From: JAVJUV01 sp040220415
Lineage (GTDB): Bacteria > Pseudomonadota > Alphaproteobacteria > Rhodobacterales > Rhodobacteraceae
Assembly: GCA_040220415.1 (NCBI GenBank)
Contig: JAVJUV010000116.1
Coordinates: forward strand, 1 to 64,000
Direction: 5' to 3'
DNA: 64,000 nucleotides
This document shows, one piece after another, positions 7,241 through 16,882 of this stretch. How positions within the stretch are numbered: position 1 is the first letter of the stretch; the number at the start of each line of letters is the position of its first letter. Under the pieces are notes generated by a model. It saw only the letters and a list, made by a program, of their open reading frames with translations. It had not been told where the DNA came from and did not search any database. The translations under genes and the position numbers were made by a program.

Positions 7241-10200
7241 ATGGCAAACACGGAGCGGCAAGGGCTGATTTCACGCTTTTTCTCGCGGGCCAGCGAGACT
7301 GACCGTGACATGCGCGCGACCGAAGGGCCTCCTTCTTCCTGCCACGAGGCCTGGGGCGACAATGCAACGCGTTCGGTCAGTGGCTTGGTCAAGTCCGTTC
7401 TGCAGCAACCAAGTTGTTTGATTGTGACGGGGTATCAGGACTTCCTGTCGTCACTCACCATCTTGCTCGAAACAATCGAAAACCTTGGCGAACGCCCAGA
7501 GGGCAGTATTCGCATTGCCTTTGGTTCCAACACCGAAACACGACAGGTTTTGGGTGGCGGCGGTCGATCAGTGGCCGAAGAAGCGCGCCAGCATTTTCTT
7601 GGCGCCAGGGGCTTTTCGGTTGTTGATTTGGCCGACCTGCGCGCAGTTCTTGCAATGGACGCAATCGAGCGCGGAATTATCAAGTTCCGCATTTTCGATC
7701 CCGATCTGGCAGAAGAAAAACTAGGGCGCCGTCCACCAATGCTTCACGCGAAGCTTTTTGTAGGTGGGGACAAGGCACTTTCGGGAAGTGCCAATTTCTC
7801 GATCAACGGTTTGCGCCGCAATCTGGAATTCATGGACGACGCCGATGCCTGGCCCGAACTTGCGACTGCGCGTCGCGCGGCCGCCGAGCAGTATTGGGAC
7901 ATGGGGCGCGATTGGACTGAAACAGCGCTGGAAATCCTGCGAGTCCTCATCCGCCTTGTCTCACCCGAAGAGGCGGTGGCCAGAACGGTTCACGAAGCCA
8001 CGACCTTCACGCCCTGGCGCGTTGCTGGCGAAACCAGCGCCGGACGTCCACCTCAACCCTTTCAGGCCGATCTCGTCTATGAGGCTGCAGGCACGGTCTA
8101 TGAGCACGGCTTTGCCTTTGTCGAAGCGCCAACCGGTGCCGGGAAGACCGACATCGGAAAACACTTGGCGACGGTTCTACCAGTCAGCCATGGGCAGACG
8201 GTCTTTTCCTGGGGAGAGCGCGCCGATCAACAACGACTTGGCTCGCTCGCCCTGATACCTGCCAGCGTTCTGAAGAACTGGACAACAAACGCGCCTGCAA
8301 ACTTCAAACCCATCAAGCACAGTCACCTGTCGCGGCGAGGTAAGGAGGAGACTGCAGAACTCGAAGAAATCAATCGGGCGGTCCGTTCGTCCGCATCAAT
8401 GATCGTTGATGAAAGCCACAGGCTGAGCTCGCGGTACCTTGCACCATCGGCACGCTCGCTTGTTTTCGAGCGTAGCCCGGCCATTTGGACGGCCTGTTTG
8501 TCGGCCACACTCATGGGAAACCAAGGTCTGGATGGCTTGCTTGCATTCCATGAGAAGCGCGCCTCGATCTATGTCCCTCCTCCCATCACGGAACAGATCA
8601 ACCAACATATGGCGAAGGTTCGAAAGCGTGGCGAACTGGTGCGCCACCTCGACCAGATGAACCGCCGGATCGAAGATCAAAGCGTACAGGACGATCTGTT
8701 CGACAGTGCGGAAAAGCTACAGGATGAAGTGAACAGTGTTGAACGCCAGCTAGAGACCGGTGGGCTGCAAATCAGTGCTCTTCAGGAAGGCTTGGCCGAC
8801 GCCCTCGCCCCATACGTCGTGCGGCGCCAACGGGATTGCATTGGGGAGAGTGCAGATCGAAAAACGGGTGCTTTCGTTTACCCAACGATCCGAAGCCACC
8901 GAGAGGATACGGCGCTGAGTGATCAGCAGCGCCAAATTATTGAGCGGATCAAGGCATTGGCGGAATGCATTACGACTGGGGTGACCCTTGTGTCTGCTGA
9001 TCCCCAACGCGCCGCCCACACAGAAATCAAATTCCATGACAAATCGCGTATCCACATTCGGAACTTTCTTGCACTGCTACGTGCGTCGATAACCTTTGCG
9101 CGCGAAGAATGGGCCCGCGAGCGCGACAGCGAAGCCGATCAACGAGGGCGGGCATCAATCGGTGAAAACCTAAGACGCGCCGAGAAACAGAACGCCCGCG
9201 GTATTGCCATTCCGGATGGCGCGTTAACCGAAGAAGTCGATGCCGAAGCTGAGGACAGCGAAACGCCGATTTGTGACCGGATCAGCAGGCTTCTGAATCA
9301 TTCCAGCCTCGACAGCATTGATGAAGCCCGGGCCGGCGTCATGCGAGACATCCTTCGAAAGCATGGCCATGCCATCTTCCTTGCTGAGCGGGTCGGCGTG
9401 CTCGAGGTCTATGCCAGGCTTCTTGCTGGGCATCGCGGAAGAGGACCCGAAGTCTTCGTGGTCGCACCTGGTGCACGGATCAAGACCGGTAAGAAGCTGC
9501 ATCACATCCGATCGGGAGCAGATGCGCAGGAGTATTTCGGCATCGATGGGAAACATGTCGACCCGCTAAAGCCACGGGCCATGTTCCTCACATTCCAGAT
9601 GGCGGAAGGGATCAACCTCCAAATCGCCTCTGCGCTTGGGATCATTGGCGTCACGTCCGACGTCAAGAGCCTCATTCAGGGGTTGGGCCGGATCGACCGG
9701 ATCGACAGTCCCAATTCCCGCATCCACTACTACACCTTCGACCTTCCCGGGCTGGTTCTGTCATCAGATCACAAGGCGCGCGCTCGTGTCGCTAGCATCG
9801 CGCTCCTGTCGGGTGTTGGCGCGGAAGACCTACCATCAGAGCTGGTTGAGTTTTCTGCCGGTGATCTGACCGATCTTGTTCTCGAACAGGTCAAGAAACC
9901 GCGCATCCTCCGCCCCAATAACTACTTCGATCAGCTTGAAGCTCTTCGGCGTGTATTGCCGGCAGAGGTTCTGGACCGGGTTCAGAATGCAAACCCTCGT
10001 GGCCTCTGGGGCGCCGAACTTTGCCTTCTGTCCTCAGTTGAACCAATCACCGTCCTCCTCTTGGGCGGTCGTACAGGCAGCCCCCAAGACCCTACTGTTC
10101 TACCGCCTCGCTTGATTGCCGTTCGAGATGTCGATGGGCGCGCAGAGATCATTGGCGACCAGGTAGAAGCAACTAGGCTCCTTTCCGCCGCCTATGCCGA

Positions 10201-10690
10201 AACGCGCCGCCGAGGCATGCAAAGCCACCGCCCAGAACTAAACGCGATATCCGCCACGTTTAGCCGGCTCGGCAGCACCCTTGCGCATCTGACCCACTGG
10301 GATGTTCGGCCAGCTCGAACGGTTTCCCTTCTCGCGTCGCTCGCTAGTTTTCTGTCAGGCCACGACACAGGTGATGCTGGTCAAGGGCTCTTCGGCTCCT
10401 TAACTCTGCCAACGCTGGAAAAGCTGGCAGAAGCCTGGGCACACGAACTCGATGTCTTCTGGATCGAGGCGAAGGAGACGGTTAGTCAAAGGAGTGCGTC
10501 TGGAGGTGAAATCCCCGACTATCTAGGGATCGATGCGATCTACCTAGCCTTTCAAGAGCAAGCAGACGATGTCCGCTCAGCTGTAAGTGAAAGGATGCAG
10601 GAACTCTTTGCTCGCTGCACGGCAATGTCGGAGGGGCAACAGATCGACGTTCTCAGCCGAGTTGCCGTCATCTTCGAAGCCAGACAGTAG
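7241..10690 (+). CDS. PLD-domain SNF2-like helicase (1149 aa)
   Basis: Residues 50-230 hold a phospholipase-D-type domain with H169-A-K171 and GSAN at 182-185. A SNF2/SF2 ATPase follows: APTGAGKT with K302, DESH at 390-393, SATLMGNQG, and a C-terminal lobe with MAEGINLQIASALG and motif VI QGLGRIDRID starting at Q813. A charged coiled-coil-like insertion (about 470-510) separates the lobes, and the last 270 residues are unassigned. It starts 57 bp after the first PLD-helicase and is not its duplicate: the helicase motifs belong to different SF2 branches. Lower GC and looser codon use than the preceding gene suggest a separate origin. A role in DNA restriction is inferred. Confidence 0.8.
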   Translation: MANTERQGLISRFFSRASETDRDMRATEGPPSSCHEAWGDNATRSVSGLVKSVLQQPSCLIVTGYQDFLSSLTILLETIENLGERPEGSIRIAFGSNTETRQVLGGGGRSVAEEARQHFLGARGFSVVDLADLRAVLAMDAIERGIIKFRIFDPDLAEEKLGRRPPMLHAKLFVGGDKALSGSANFSINGLRRNLEFMDDADAWPELATARRAAAEQYWDMGRDWTETALEILRVLIRLVSPEEAVARTVHEATTFTPWRVAGETSAGRPPQPFQADLVYEAAGTVYEHGFAFVEAPTGAGKTDIGKHLATVLPVSHGQTVFSWGERADQQRLGSLALIPASVLKNWTTNAPANFKPIKHSHLSRRGKEETAELEEINRAVRSSASMIVDESHRLSSRYLAPSARSLVFERSPAIWTACLSATLMGNQGLDGLLAFHEKRASIYVPPPITEQINQHMAKVRKRGELVRHLDQMNRRIEDQSVQDDLFDSAEKLQDEVNSVERQLETGGLQISALQEGLADALAPYVVRRQRDCIGESADRKTGAFVYPTIRSHREDTALSDQQRQIIERIKALAECITTGVTLVSADPQRAAHTEIKFHDKSRIHIRNFLALLRASITFAREEWARERDSEADQRGRASIGENLRRAEKQNARGIAIPDGALTEEVDAEAEDSETPICDRISRLLNHSSLDSIDEARAGVMRDILRKHGHAIFLAERVGVLEVYARLLAGHRGRGPEVFVVAPGARIKTGKKLHHIRSGADAQEYFGIDGKHVDPLKPRAMFLTFQMAEGINLQIASALGIIGVTSDVKSLIQGLGRIDRIDSPNSRIHYYTFDLPGLVLSSDHKARARVASIALLSGVGAEDLPSELVEFSAGDLTDLVLEQVKKPRILRPNNYFDQLEALRRVLPAEVLDRVQNANPRGLWGAELCLLSSVEPITVLLLGGRTGSPQDPTVLPPRLIAVRDVDGRAEIIGDQVEATRLLSAAYAETRRRGMQSHRPELNAISATFSRLGSTLAHLTHWDVRPARTVSLLASLASFLSGHDTGDAGQGLFGSLTLPTLEKLAEAWAHELDVFWIEAKETVSQRSASGGEIPDYLGIDAIYLAFQEQADDVRSAVSERMQELFARCTAMSEGQQIDVLSRVAVIFEARQ

Positions 10691-10879
10691 GCCGAAACCT
10701 CTTCCGAGCCCTGCCACGATTGGCTTTACGGAGTTGACGCTCTCGGCCTAGACCTGCCCTTGGTTATGATAACTCGCGCTGCACTGCAGCATTGCAAGAG
10801 CAGACATTGGTTGGGAAGTGATACCCCACTTGCGAATTGGGTAGTAACTCCCAAGTCTTAGTTGCCGACCTAGACCCGG

Positions 10880-11866
10880 ATGGATAAAATAGAACAAAAT
10901 ACAAACATTTCGAGCAGACACATGAGAGCTTTCATTTCTTACTCCCATCGAGATGCAGATGCACTTGGCCGCCTACATGTTCATCTTGCGAACCTTCAGC
11001 GGGAAGGTCGGATCAAGACATGGTACGACCGCGAAATCTTGGCGGGTGAGGTCTTGGATGATGAAATCAGCGAAGAGCTAGAGGCGGCTGAACTTTTCCT
11101 GCTGATGGTTAGCCCCGACTTCATAGCGTCCAACTATTGTGTCGAACGAGAGATGCAACGAGCTTTGGAGCGGCACGAAGCGGGCGTGGCACGGGTTGTC
11201 CCTATCATCGTCGAACCATGCGACTGGGCTGCAATGCCTCAGCTCCGACGGCTGAAAGCGGTGCCAAAGGACGGTCTGCCGATCTCGGAATGGACGAACG
11301 CGAATACTGCATACCTAGATGTCATTCAGGAAATTCGCCGGATAGTCGATGCAGGTGTGTCGAATGCACTCGATTCTACCGCTGATGAAACAGAGCCAGC
11401 GTCAACACAACAAGTCGCCCCCCGCTATCGCGTTCAACGCGACTTTGACGAAATCGACCACAGTGAATATCGCGACGCGGCGTTCACTACGATCAAGAAC
11501 TATTTCAAGCTGGCGATTGCTGAGATAGATGCTGTCGAGGGGCTGCGGGGCCGATTTGTAGACCGTGGCGCGAACTCCTTTGGCAGCACCGTTGTCAATC
11601 GTGGCCGGCAGCATGGAACGGCGCATATCACAGTGCACTGCCGAAACGCGGGGTTCGCTTTGGGCGACATCTATTTTTCTTTTATTGAGAATGCAGCAGA
11701 CAATACGGCAAACGGCGGCTTCAACGTCTCGTCCGACGAATACGAACAGTTCCTTGTTGTGACTATGTCGATGTTCGGGAATGAAACTGACCAGCTAAAT
11801 CCTGAGCAAGCTGCAGAGTACTTATGGAACCAGTTTATTGAGCAAGCAGGCATCAGTCATGCCTGA
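10880..11866 (+). CDS. TIR-domain protein with unknown C-terminal domain
   Basis: The first 150 residues are a TIR domain (TIR_2 type): MRAFISYSHRDAD, a WYDREILAG segment, then LFLLMVSPDFIASNYCVERE, where E89 in the C-x-E motif is the expected NADase glutamate, and VVPIIVEPCDW. Residues 190-328 form an unassigned domain, RDFDEIDHSEYRDAAF...TVHCRNAGFALGDIYF. Bacterial TIR proteins of this kind cleave NAD+ or make cyclic ADP-ribose signals during phage infection. Start at 10880; an internal ATG at 10922 gives the TIR strand A directly and is the alternative. It overlaps the next gene by 8 bp, implying translational coupling. Confidence 0.82.
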   Translation: MDKIEQNTNISSRHMRAFISYSHRDADALGRLHVHLANLQREGRIKTWYDREILAGEVLDDEISEELEAAELFLLMVSPDFIASNYCVEREMQRALERHEAGVARVVPIIVEPCDWAAMPQLRRLKAVPKDGLPISEWTNANTAYLDVIQEIRRIVDAGVSNALDSTADETEPASTQQVAPRYRVQRDFDEIDHSEYRDAAFTTIKNYFKLAIAEIDAVEGLRGRFVDRGANSFGSTVVNRGRQHGTAHITVHCRNAGFALGDIYFSFIENAADNTANGGFNVSSDEYEQFLVVTMSMFGNETDQLNPEQAAEYLWNQFIEQAGISHA

Positions 11867-12023
11867 GCGTGCTCGCTTTCGCTGCAACAATTGCGGTCAC
11901 CGTTTCGAAACCGCGGTGCTCAGCAAGAACGAGCAACGTGAAGCTCGCCGCGATAATCGACCGACCAAAGCTGTACATTGTCCAGAGTGCCGTCGAACCG
12001 ACATTCGGATGGGTTGGGATTAG
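11859..12023 (+). CDS. zinc-ribbon microprotein (54 aa)
   Basis: Starts ATG inside the last codons of the TIR gene. It carries two paired-cysteine knuckles, RCNNCGHRF and HCPECRRTDI, spaced about 28 residues, so it should bind one zinc as a rubredoxin-type ribbon. Between them is a basic, helical stretch (SKNEQREARRDNRP). Small zinc ribbons often act as nucleic-acid-binding or adaptor subunits. Its coupling to TIR suggests a partner of that protein; this is inference. Confidence 0.7.
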   Translation: MPERARFRCNNCGHRFETAVLSKNEQREARRDNRPTKAVHCPECRRTDIRMGWD

Positions 12024-12104
12024 TGGAGATGCTAAAATCGGAACTACTGGGCCATTCATGATCATCCCAGCTACCGCCCATGGGTTATTATTCTGAGAGA
12101 AAAA

Positions 12105-12560
12105 ATGCTGTCGCCAAGTGAATTCACAGTCGGAAAAGTCGGTATCGCAAAGCCACTCAGCTTGATCCTGCCGACCTCGAAGTACGAGGAAACGTTACTG
12201 GTTGGCCAACTCAACGACGTGCCGACGGCGGTTTTTCTTTCAGGGCAGCATAAATCGATGTTCTTCGAGACCGAAGGCAACGATAGCTGGGGTGGACTGA
12301 TCATTCCATCTGTACGAATTGAGATCGATGAGGCTAGCTTCGTTGATGAATACTCTTCTGAAGCGCCCATGCTTTCAGTGACTAGGACCGACACAAAACT
12401 TGTTGTGGCGGCGAAGGCAGAAAGATCGTTCGGCCGTCAAATCCAAATCACCTTGCACGAAGGGCTGGTTTCATCGGGAGAAGCCAAGGCTAAGTTTGCG
12501 AATTGGCAGATTGTTCTTGGGGAGGGTCAAGACAAGCGTGTCTTGTGGACTTCGACATGA
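12105..12560 (+). CDS. unknown protein (151 aa) coupled to STAND NTPase
   Basis: I do not recognise a family. The sequence looks beta-rich and soluble (LSLILPTSKYEETLLVGQ, TAVFLSGQHKSMFFE, GGLIIPSVRIEID), with no signal peptide or cysteines. Its stop overlaps the ATG of the large NTPase in an ATGA, so the two are translated together. By analogy with other STAND systems, a small coupled partner could be a sensor, chaperone or inhibitor of the NTPase, but nothing in the sequence proves it. Confidence 0.7.
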   Translation: MLSPSEFTVGKVGIAKPLSLILPTSKYEETLLVGQLNDVPTAVFLSGQHKSMFFETEGNDSWGGLIIPSVRIEIDEASFVDEYSSEAPMLSVTRTDTKLVVAAKAERSFGRQIQITLHEGLVSSGEAKAKFANWQIVLGEGQDKRVLWTST

Positions 12561-15500
12561 TCCACGTCCCATTTGAACGTCGTTTTGCACTGCCATCAGA
12601 AGAGCGACTGCGCGACCCAGACTACATGTCTATCTGGGGGAGTTATGAGCACGGTTCCCTGCGTTGGAGCGACCTCTATGCTCACCGCTGTGTCGTCGTC
12701 TTGGGTGAGGGGAAGTGCGGTAAGACCCATGAATTCAAACAGCAAAAGCAAGCGCTCCAAGATCAGGGACAAGCTGCGTTTTTTGTCCCACTTGAATTGC
12801 TTCAAGACGGAGAGTTTTTGGACTCAATCACCGCGGAAGAAGAGCAGGAATTTCAGCACTGGTTAGAGGCATCTGACGCAGAGGCAGTGTTCTTTTTGGA
12901 CGCGGTCGACGAGTTGAAGTTGCGTAAGGGCACGCTGCGGCGCGCATTGCGAAAGATTCAGACTGCTATCGGAGCGCAGACACACCGGGCGCGTTTCTTC
13001 GTTTCATGTCGACCAAATGATTGGACTGACGAGCTGGATTTTCAGGTTGTGACCGCTTTGGTTGCGCCGAGAGAAAGAGCCGCCGAGGTTACTGAAGCTC
13101 CTGCAGGTGAAGAAGTTTTCACGGCAGTGATTGCGCGAGATGGCGGCCCACCCCCAAATGATGGGGAGGAGGAGGACGGCGGTAGGGAGGAACCTGTAAA
13201 GGTTCTCGCGCTTTTGCCGTTATCTAGAAATGAGATCGTTGAATTTGCGCGTCTCTACGCGGCAGACTACGCTGATGTCTTTGCCCAGCACTTGGAGGAA
13301 AAAGAGCTGTGGCACCTCTACCAATTGCCTGCGGACATCATGGCTGCGCTTGATCAGTTGGCGGCGGAAGGACATCTGGGCAACCTTCAAGAACAATTGG
13401 TCTTTGGCATTGGCCAACGGCTTCGCGAAACCTCTGACAAAAAGCGTAACGATCTGAGCGTGGGAAAAGGCATGGAAGGGGCGGAGCGGATTGCGCTTGC
13501 GCTATTTCTGATGAAGCGCAGGTCAATCTACTTTGCAGCGCCTGGGGGTGACGAAGAGGGGGTCAGTGTAGCCGACATCTTGCCGGATTGGTCGCACGAT
13601 GAGCAGGTCGAGTTGCTTGGCAAGTCCTTGTTTGACCCCACAGGCGTCGGTTCTGTGCGCTTTCATCATCGATCCACGCAGGAGTTCTTGGCTGCACAAC
13701 GCCTTCAGAAGTTGCGAGAGCAAGGTCTTGCGACAAGCGACCTCCATCACCTGTTGTTCGCGAGCGTCGGACACGAGCGCGTGATAGTCCCAAGTATGGA
13801 ACCTGTGGTCGCTTGGTTGGCACTGTGGAACCCCGACGTTCTGACTGAGGTAAAAGAGCGGAACCCTCTCTTACTGTTCCGCCAGGGAATACCTGCGATT
13901 CTAAGCCTCGAACTGCGTGCGGAACTGTTACGCAGGTTCGTTGAGCGATATTCTGGTAGCGACTGGCGCAGGGTCGGCGTTGGGCACACTGAGCTAAAGC
14001 GCGTGTCGACACCGGAGCTGGCACCGCTGGTGCAAGAGTTGTGGGCCCAAGCCTATACAGGTCACGACACGCGAGAGCTGCTTCTCGAAATGGTGTACTT
14101 GACGCCAATGGCCGATTGCGCCGATTTGGCGTTTCAAGCAGCCTTCGACGAGAGCTTGGACTACCACCATCGGACATACGCTGTCTGGGCAGTTCTTAGA
14201 TGTGGAAGCAGTCAGCAGAAACGCGAGATCGGGACTAGCATGGTGGCGGGCAATTGGCCCGAACGGGTTGTGCGCAATGCGCTGCCTGATCTTTTTCCTG
14301 AAGCAATTGAACTGGCAGAGTTTCTGGCTCTTGCAAGAACGCTGAACGAAGTACCGCGTTCCGTTCATGGCTTGGGCTATGCGCTGCTCCAGGCGATCAA
14401 GTCGGATGCCATGAGCGCAGAGCAAAGGGTTCAAGTCAGGGACGACCTGGTCGACGCAATTTGGGCGAACCGCACCGAGGGAAGTCGCGTCTACCAAGCG
14501 CATTCAAGCCATGATCACTTCGTCGATCCCGTGATAACGGCTTGTCATCTCACACCGCTGAGTACCGTTGAAGCAATCGCGAATTGGGCGTGGAGCGTGG
14601 CGGTCGCATTTCATTTTGGTGAACGTCGCAACAGCATTATTGCAAAAGACGAGACCGAAGAGCTGAGAGGGTTATTGTCGCGCGATGTAGGGCTGCGTGA
14701 GGCTTATTATTGGGCGTGCTTTGAGCTTGCGGAAGCACTCGAAGCACCAGAGAACGATAGGCAACGAGCATTTCGGACTGACTATGGTGGCACGCTCAGA
14801 CCGTTCTCAGATGCAGACATTCCTTGGCTTCTTAAGGCGCTCGCGCCCGATGCGATAGCGGAACGGCGTGGGGTGGCGTTTCATATCCTTCTCTCATTCA
14901 TTTGGGATGGAGAAAACCCCAACCTCGCGGCACAGATTGCGGAACTGGTTGCCGATCGGTCCGACCTGTCTGATGAGCTACAAAGAACCCTAAATCCTAC
15001 ACCTCAAGAACCCGACGATCACGAAATTGAACACCAAAATTGGCAGCGTGAACGTGAGATCGAAGAAGCTGAGCGGCAGGATGGTTGGAAACAATGGCGG
15101 CAGGAGGTTCTTGCTGCTGAAGATCTAATGCTGGGGGAAGTAGACCGGGAAAACACGCTATACAACCTGCACAATGTCCTGCAGCACACGGAACGCGACC
15201 ACAATACGTGGGGGTATTGGGATGCACAGTTTGTTGAGACGGCGTTTTCTCCGGATTTTCTCGCTGGTGTAAGGGAAGGTCTCTCTGATTTCTGGCGACG
15301 CACCGACGTGTCGCTGTTCAGTGAGCGCGCGGAAGAAAATCGGAATAGCTATTCAGCCGCCAGCCTTATGGCACTTGCTGCGCTCAAATGTGAGGCTGAG
15401 ACCGCGAATTGGGCTGAAGCCCTTTCGCATGATGAAGCGGTTAGGGCGGCGCGTATTTCAACATTGGAGCTGAACGGTTTCGGAGCCTTTCTGCCACAGT

Positions 15501-16882
15501 TGGAAGCGGCACACCCAAACGCCATCGAAGAAGTCGTTGGGGCTGAAGTCAACCGACAACTCGCTAATCTGATAGATGTAGGACGCGCGCCCATTTTGCA
15601 CGACGCACTCCACCATGGCACACCGTTCATGCGTGACATCGCAGCCGTAGCGGCTACGGATAGCCTACCGGCATTTGAGAATGCGATGGGGCAAAACACT
15701 CAGACCGACCTCAAATACGCCTTCGAACTGATTGCTGGCCATGGCACGGATGAGGCCATTTCGAATGCCGTTGGAGCGATCCAAAATCATATCGACACAT
15801 CCAGCCAGATGACTGCTGAAAGCCAGCGGTTCTGGCTGAAAGTGTTGACCCAACTGAGCCTAGAGCAAGGGTGTGAAACAGTGCTGGCAGCGACCGCTGA
15901 CTTATCGACGCAAGAGTCCCGAGAAGCTGCAATTTCAATATTTGCCGCGATCTTCGGTGATCGCCACTGGGGCGGGCAACCGAGCTTTGATGGGGTGGAG
16001 AATGGCCGTCGCCTCGATTTGTTGACCCAGCTGGTTATACGAGCCTACCAAACGGTGCGCCCGCAAGAGGATCAGCACCATGAAGGCACCTTTACACCGA
16101 ACACTCGAGACCAAGCCGAGGAAGCACGCGGTTACCTTCTGAGCACCCTTACTTCCACGAAGTCGCCGAGAACGCTGTCGGTGCTTTACGAATTGTCCGC
16201 AATGCCCGAATTCGCGCATCTGACTGACCGTTTGAAACAGATGGCTACAGAGTTGGCGGCGAACATATCGGAACCCGAGGCCATGAATGCCTCAGTATTC
16301 CGAATATTCGACCAAGAGCGAAACTACCGTGCCTATGACGACCCGTCGCTATTTGCGGTCATGAATCACAGGCTGGCAGACTTTAAACACCACCTGCTTA
16401 ACGACGAGCAGACAACTGTAGCTACTTTGCGAAAGGTGGAAGGTGAAACAGAGCTACGTCAATTCCTTTCCTACTGGCTGACCCAAAACGCTCGAAGTGC
16501 ATACATTGTCACACAAGAAGCCGTCGCAATTGCTGAAAAGCGAACAGATATCCGACTGCACGCAGCCGGTTTGGACCGATACGCATCAATAGAGGCGAAG
16601 TTAGATGACGCAAGACATCGATGGAGCGGAAGCCAACTAAGAGATGCTTTGATCGACCAACTCGTGGGGCGTTATCTGAACCATGAGCGATGTCGAGTTG
16701 GCTGCCTCTTAATCTGTATGCGCGAAACGCGGCAATGGGAGCATCCAGACACCGGCGAAAGAATGGATTTGGAAACGACGGTCGCCTGGTTGCAGAGCAT
16801 TGCCAACGCCATCATGGAGGAACGTTCAGAACTGCTGCTTTCGGTGAAAGGGATCAATTACTCAGTTACCGCGAACGAGTAG
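12557..16882 (+). CDS. large STAND/NACHT-like NTPase (1441 aa)
   Basis: ATG overlaps the upstream stop. After about 45 residues comes Walker A GEGKCGKT (50-57), then a Walker B with hydrophobic strand FFLDAVDEL (D115, D118, E119) and a sensor-1-like RFFVSCRPNDW, as in NACHT/STAND ATPases. A winged-helix-like part follows and includes FHHRSTQEFLAAQRL, the histidine-containing motif usual at the end of NACHT modules. The remaining 1000 residues are helical repeats with many WA/LA pairs, the expected ligand-sensing solenoid. No effector domain is visible in this chain, so the TIR protein upstream may be the effector. Family knowledge: such proteins sense phage components and oligomerise. Confidence 0.78.
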   Translation: MIHVPFERRFALPSEERLRDPDYMSIWGSYEHGSLRWSDLYAHRCVVVLGEGKCGKTHEFKQQKQALQDQGQAAFFVPLELLQDGEFLDSITAEEEQEFQHWLEASDAEAVFFLDAVDELKLRKGTLRRALRKIQTAIGAQTHRARFFVSCRPNDWTDELDFQVVTALVAPRERAAEVTEAPAGEEVFTAVIARDGGPPPNDGEEEDGGREEPVKVLALLPLSRNEIVEFARLYAADYADVFAQHLEEKELWHLYQLPADIMAALDQLAAEGHLGNLQEQLVFGIGQRLRETSDKKRNDLSVGKGMEGAERIALALFLMKRRSIYFAAPGGDEEGVSVADILPDWSHDEQVELLGKSLFDPTGVGSVRFHHRSTQEFLAAQRLQKLREQGLATSDLHHLLFASVGHERVIVPSMEPVVAWLALWNPDVLTEVKERNPLLLFRQGIPAILSLELRAELLRRFVERYSGSDWRRVGVGHTELKRVSTPELAPLVQELWAQAYTGHDTRELLLEMVYLTPMADCADLAFQAAFDESLDYHHRTYAVWAVLRCGSSQQKREIGTSMVAGNWPERVVRNALPDLFPEAIELAEFLALARTLNEVPRSVHGLGYALLQAIKSDAMSAEQRVQVRDDLVDAIWANRTEGSRVYQAHSSHDHFVDPVITACHLTPLSTVEAIANWAWSVAVAFHFGERRNSIIAKDETEELRGLLSRDVGLREAYYWACFELAEALEAPENDRQRAFRTDYGGTLRPFSDADIPWLLKALAPDAIAERRGVAFHILLSFIWDGENPNLAAQIAELVADRSDLSDELQRTLNPTPQEPDDHEIEHQNWQREREIEEAERQDGWKQWRQEVLAAEDLMLGEVDRENTLYNLHNVLQHTERDHNTWGYWDAQFVETAFSPDFLAGVREGLSDFWRRTDVSLFSERAEENRNSYSAASLMALAALKCEAETANWAEALSHDEAVRAARISTLELNGFGAFLPQLEAAHPNAIEEVVGAEVNRQLANLIDVGRAPILHDALHHGTPFMRDIAAVAATDSLPAFENAMGQNTQTDLKYAFELIAGHGTDEAISNAVGAIQNHIDTSSQMTAESQRFWLKVLTQLSLEQGCETVLAATADLSTQESREAAISIFAAIFGDRHWGGQPSFDGVENGRRLDLLTQLVIRAYQTVRPQEDQHHEGTFTPNTRDQAEEARGYLLSTLTSTKSPRTLSVLYELSAMPEFAHLTDRLKQMATELAANISEPEAMNASVFRIFDQERNYRAYDDPSLFAVMNHRLADFKHHLLNDEQTTVATLRKVEGETELRQFLSYWLTQNARSAYIVTQEAVAIAEKRTDIRLHAAGLDRYASIEAKLDDARHRWSGSQLRDALIDQLVGRYLNHERCRVGCLLICMRETRQWEHPDTGERMDLETTVAWLQSIANAIMEERSELLLSVKGINYSVTANE

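Noticed and set aside
4334..10690. DISARM system
   Set aside because: PLD and helicase domains are present, but there is no methyltransferase or DUF1998 protein and the domains are fused differently.
10880..16882. Thoeris system
   Set aside because: A TIR protein is present but no ThsA (SIR2 or SLOG-macro) partner; the NTPase is STAND-like.
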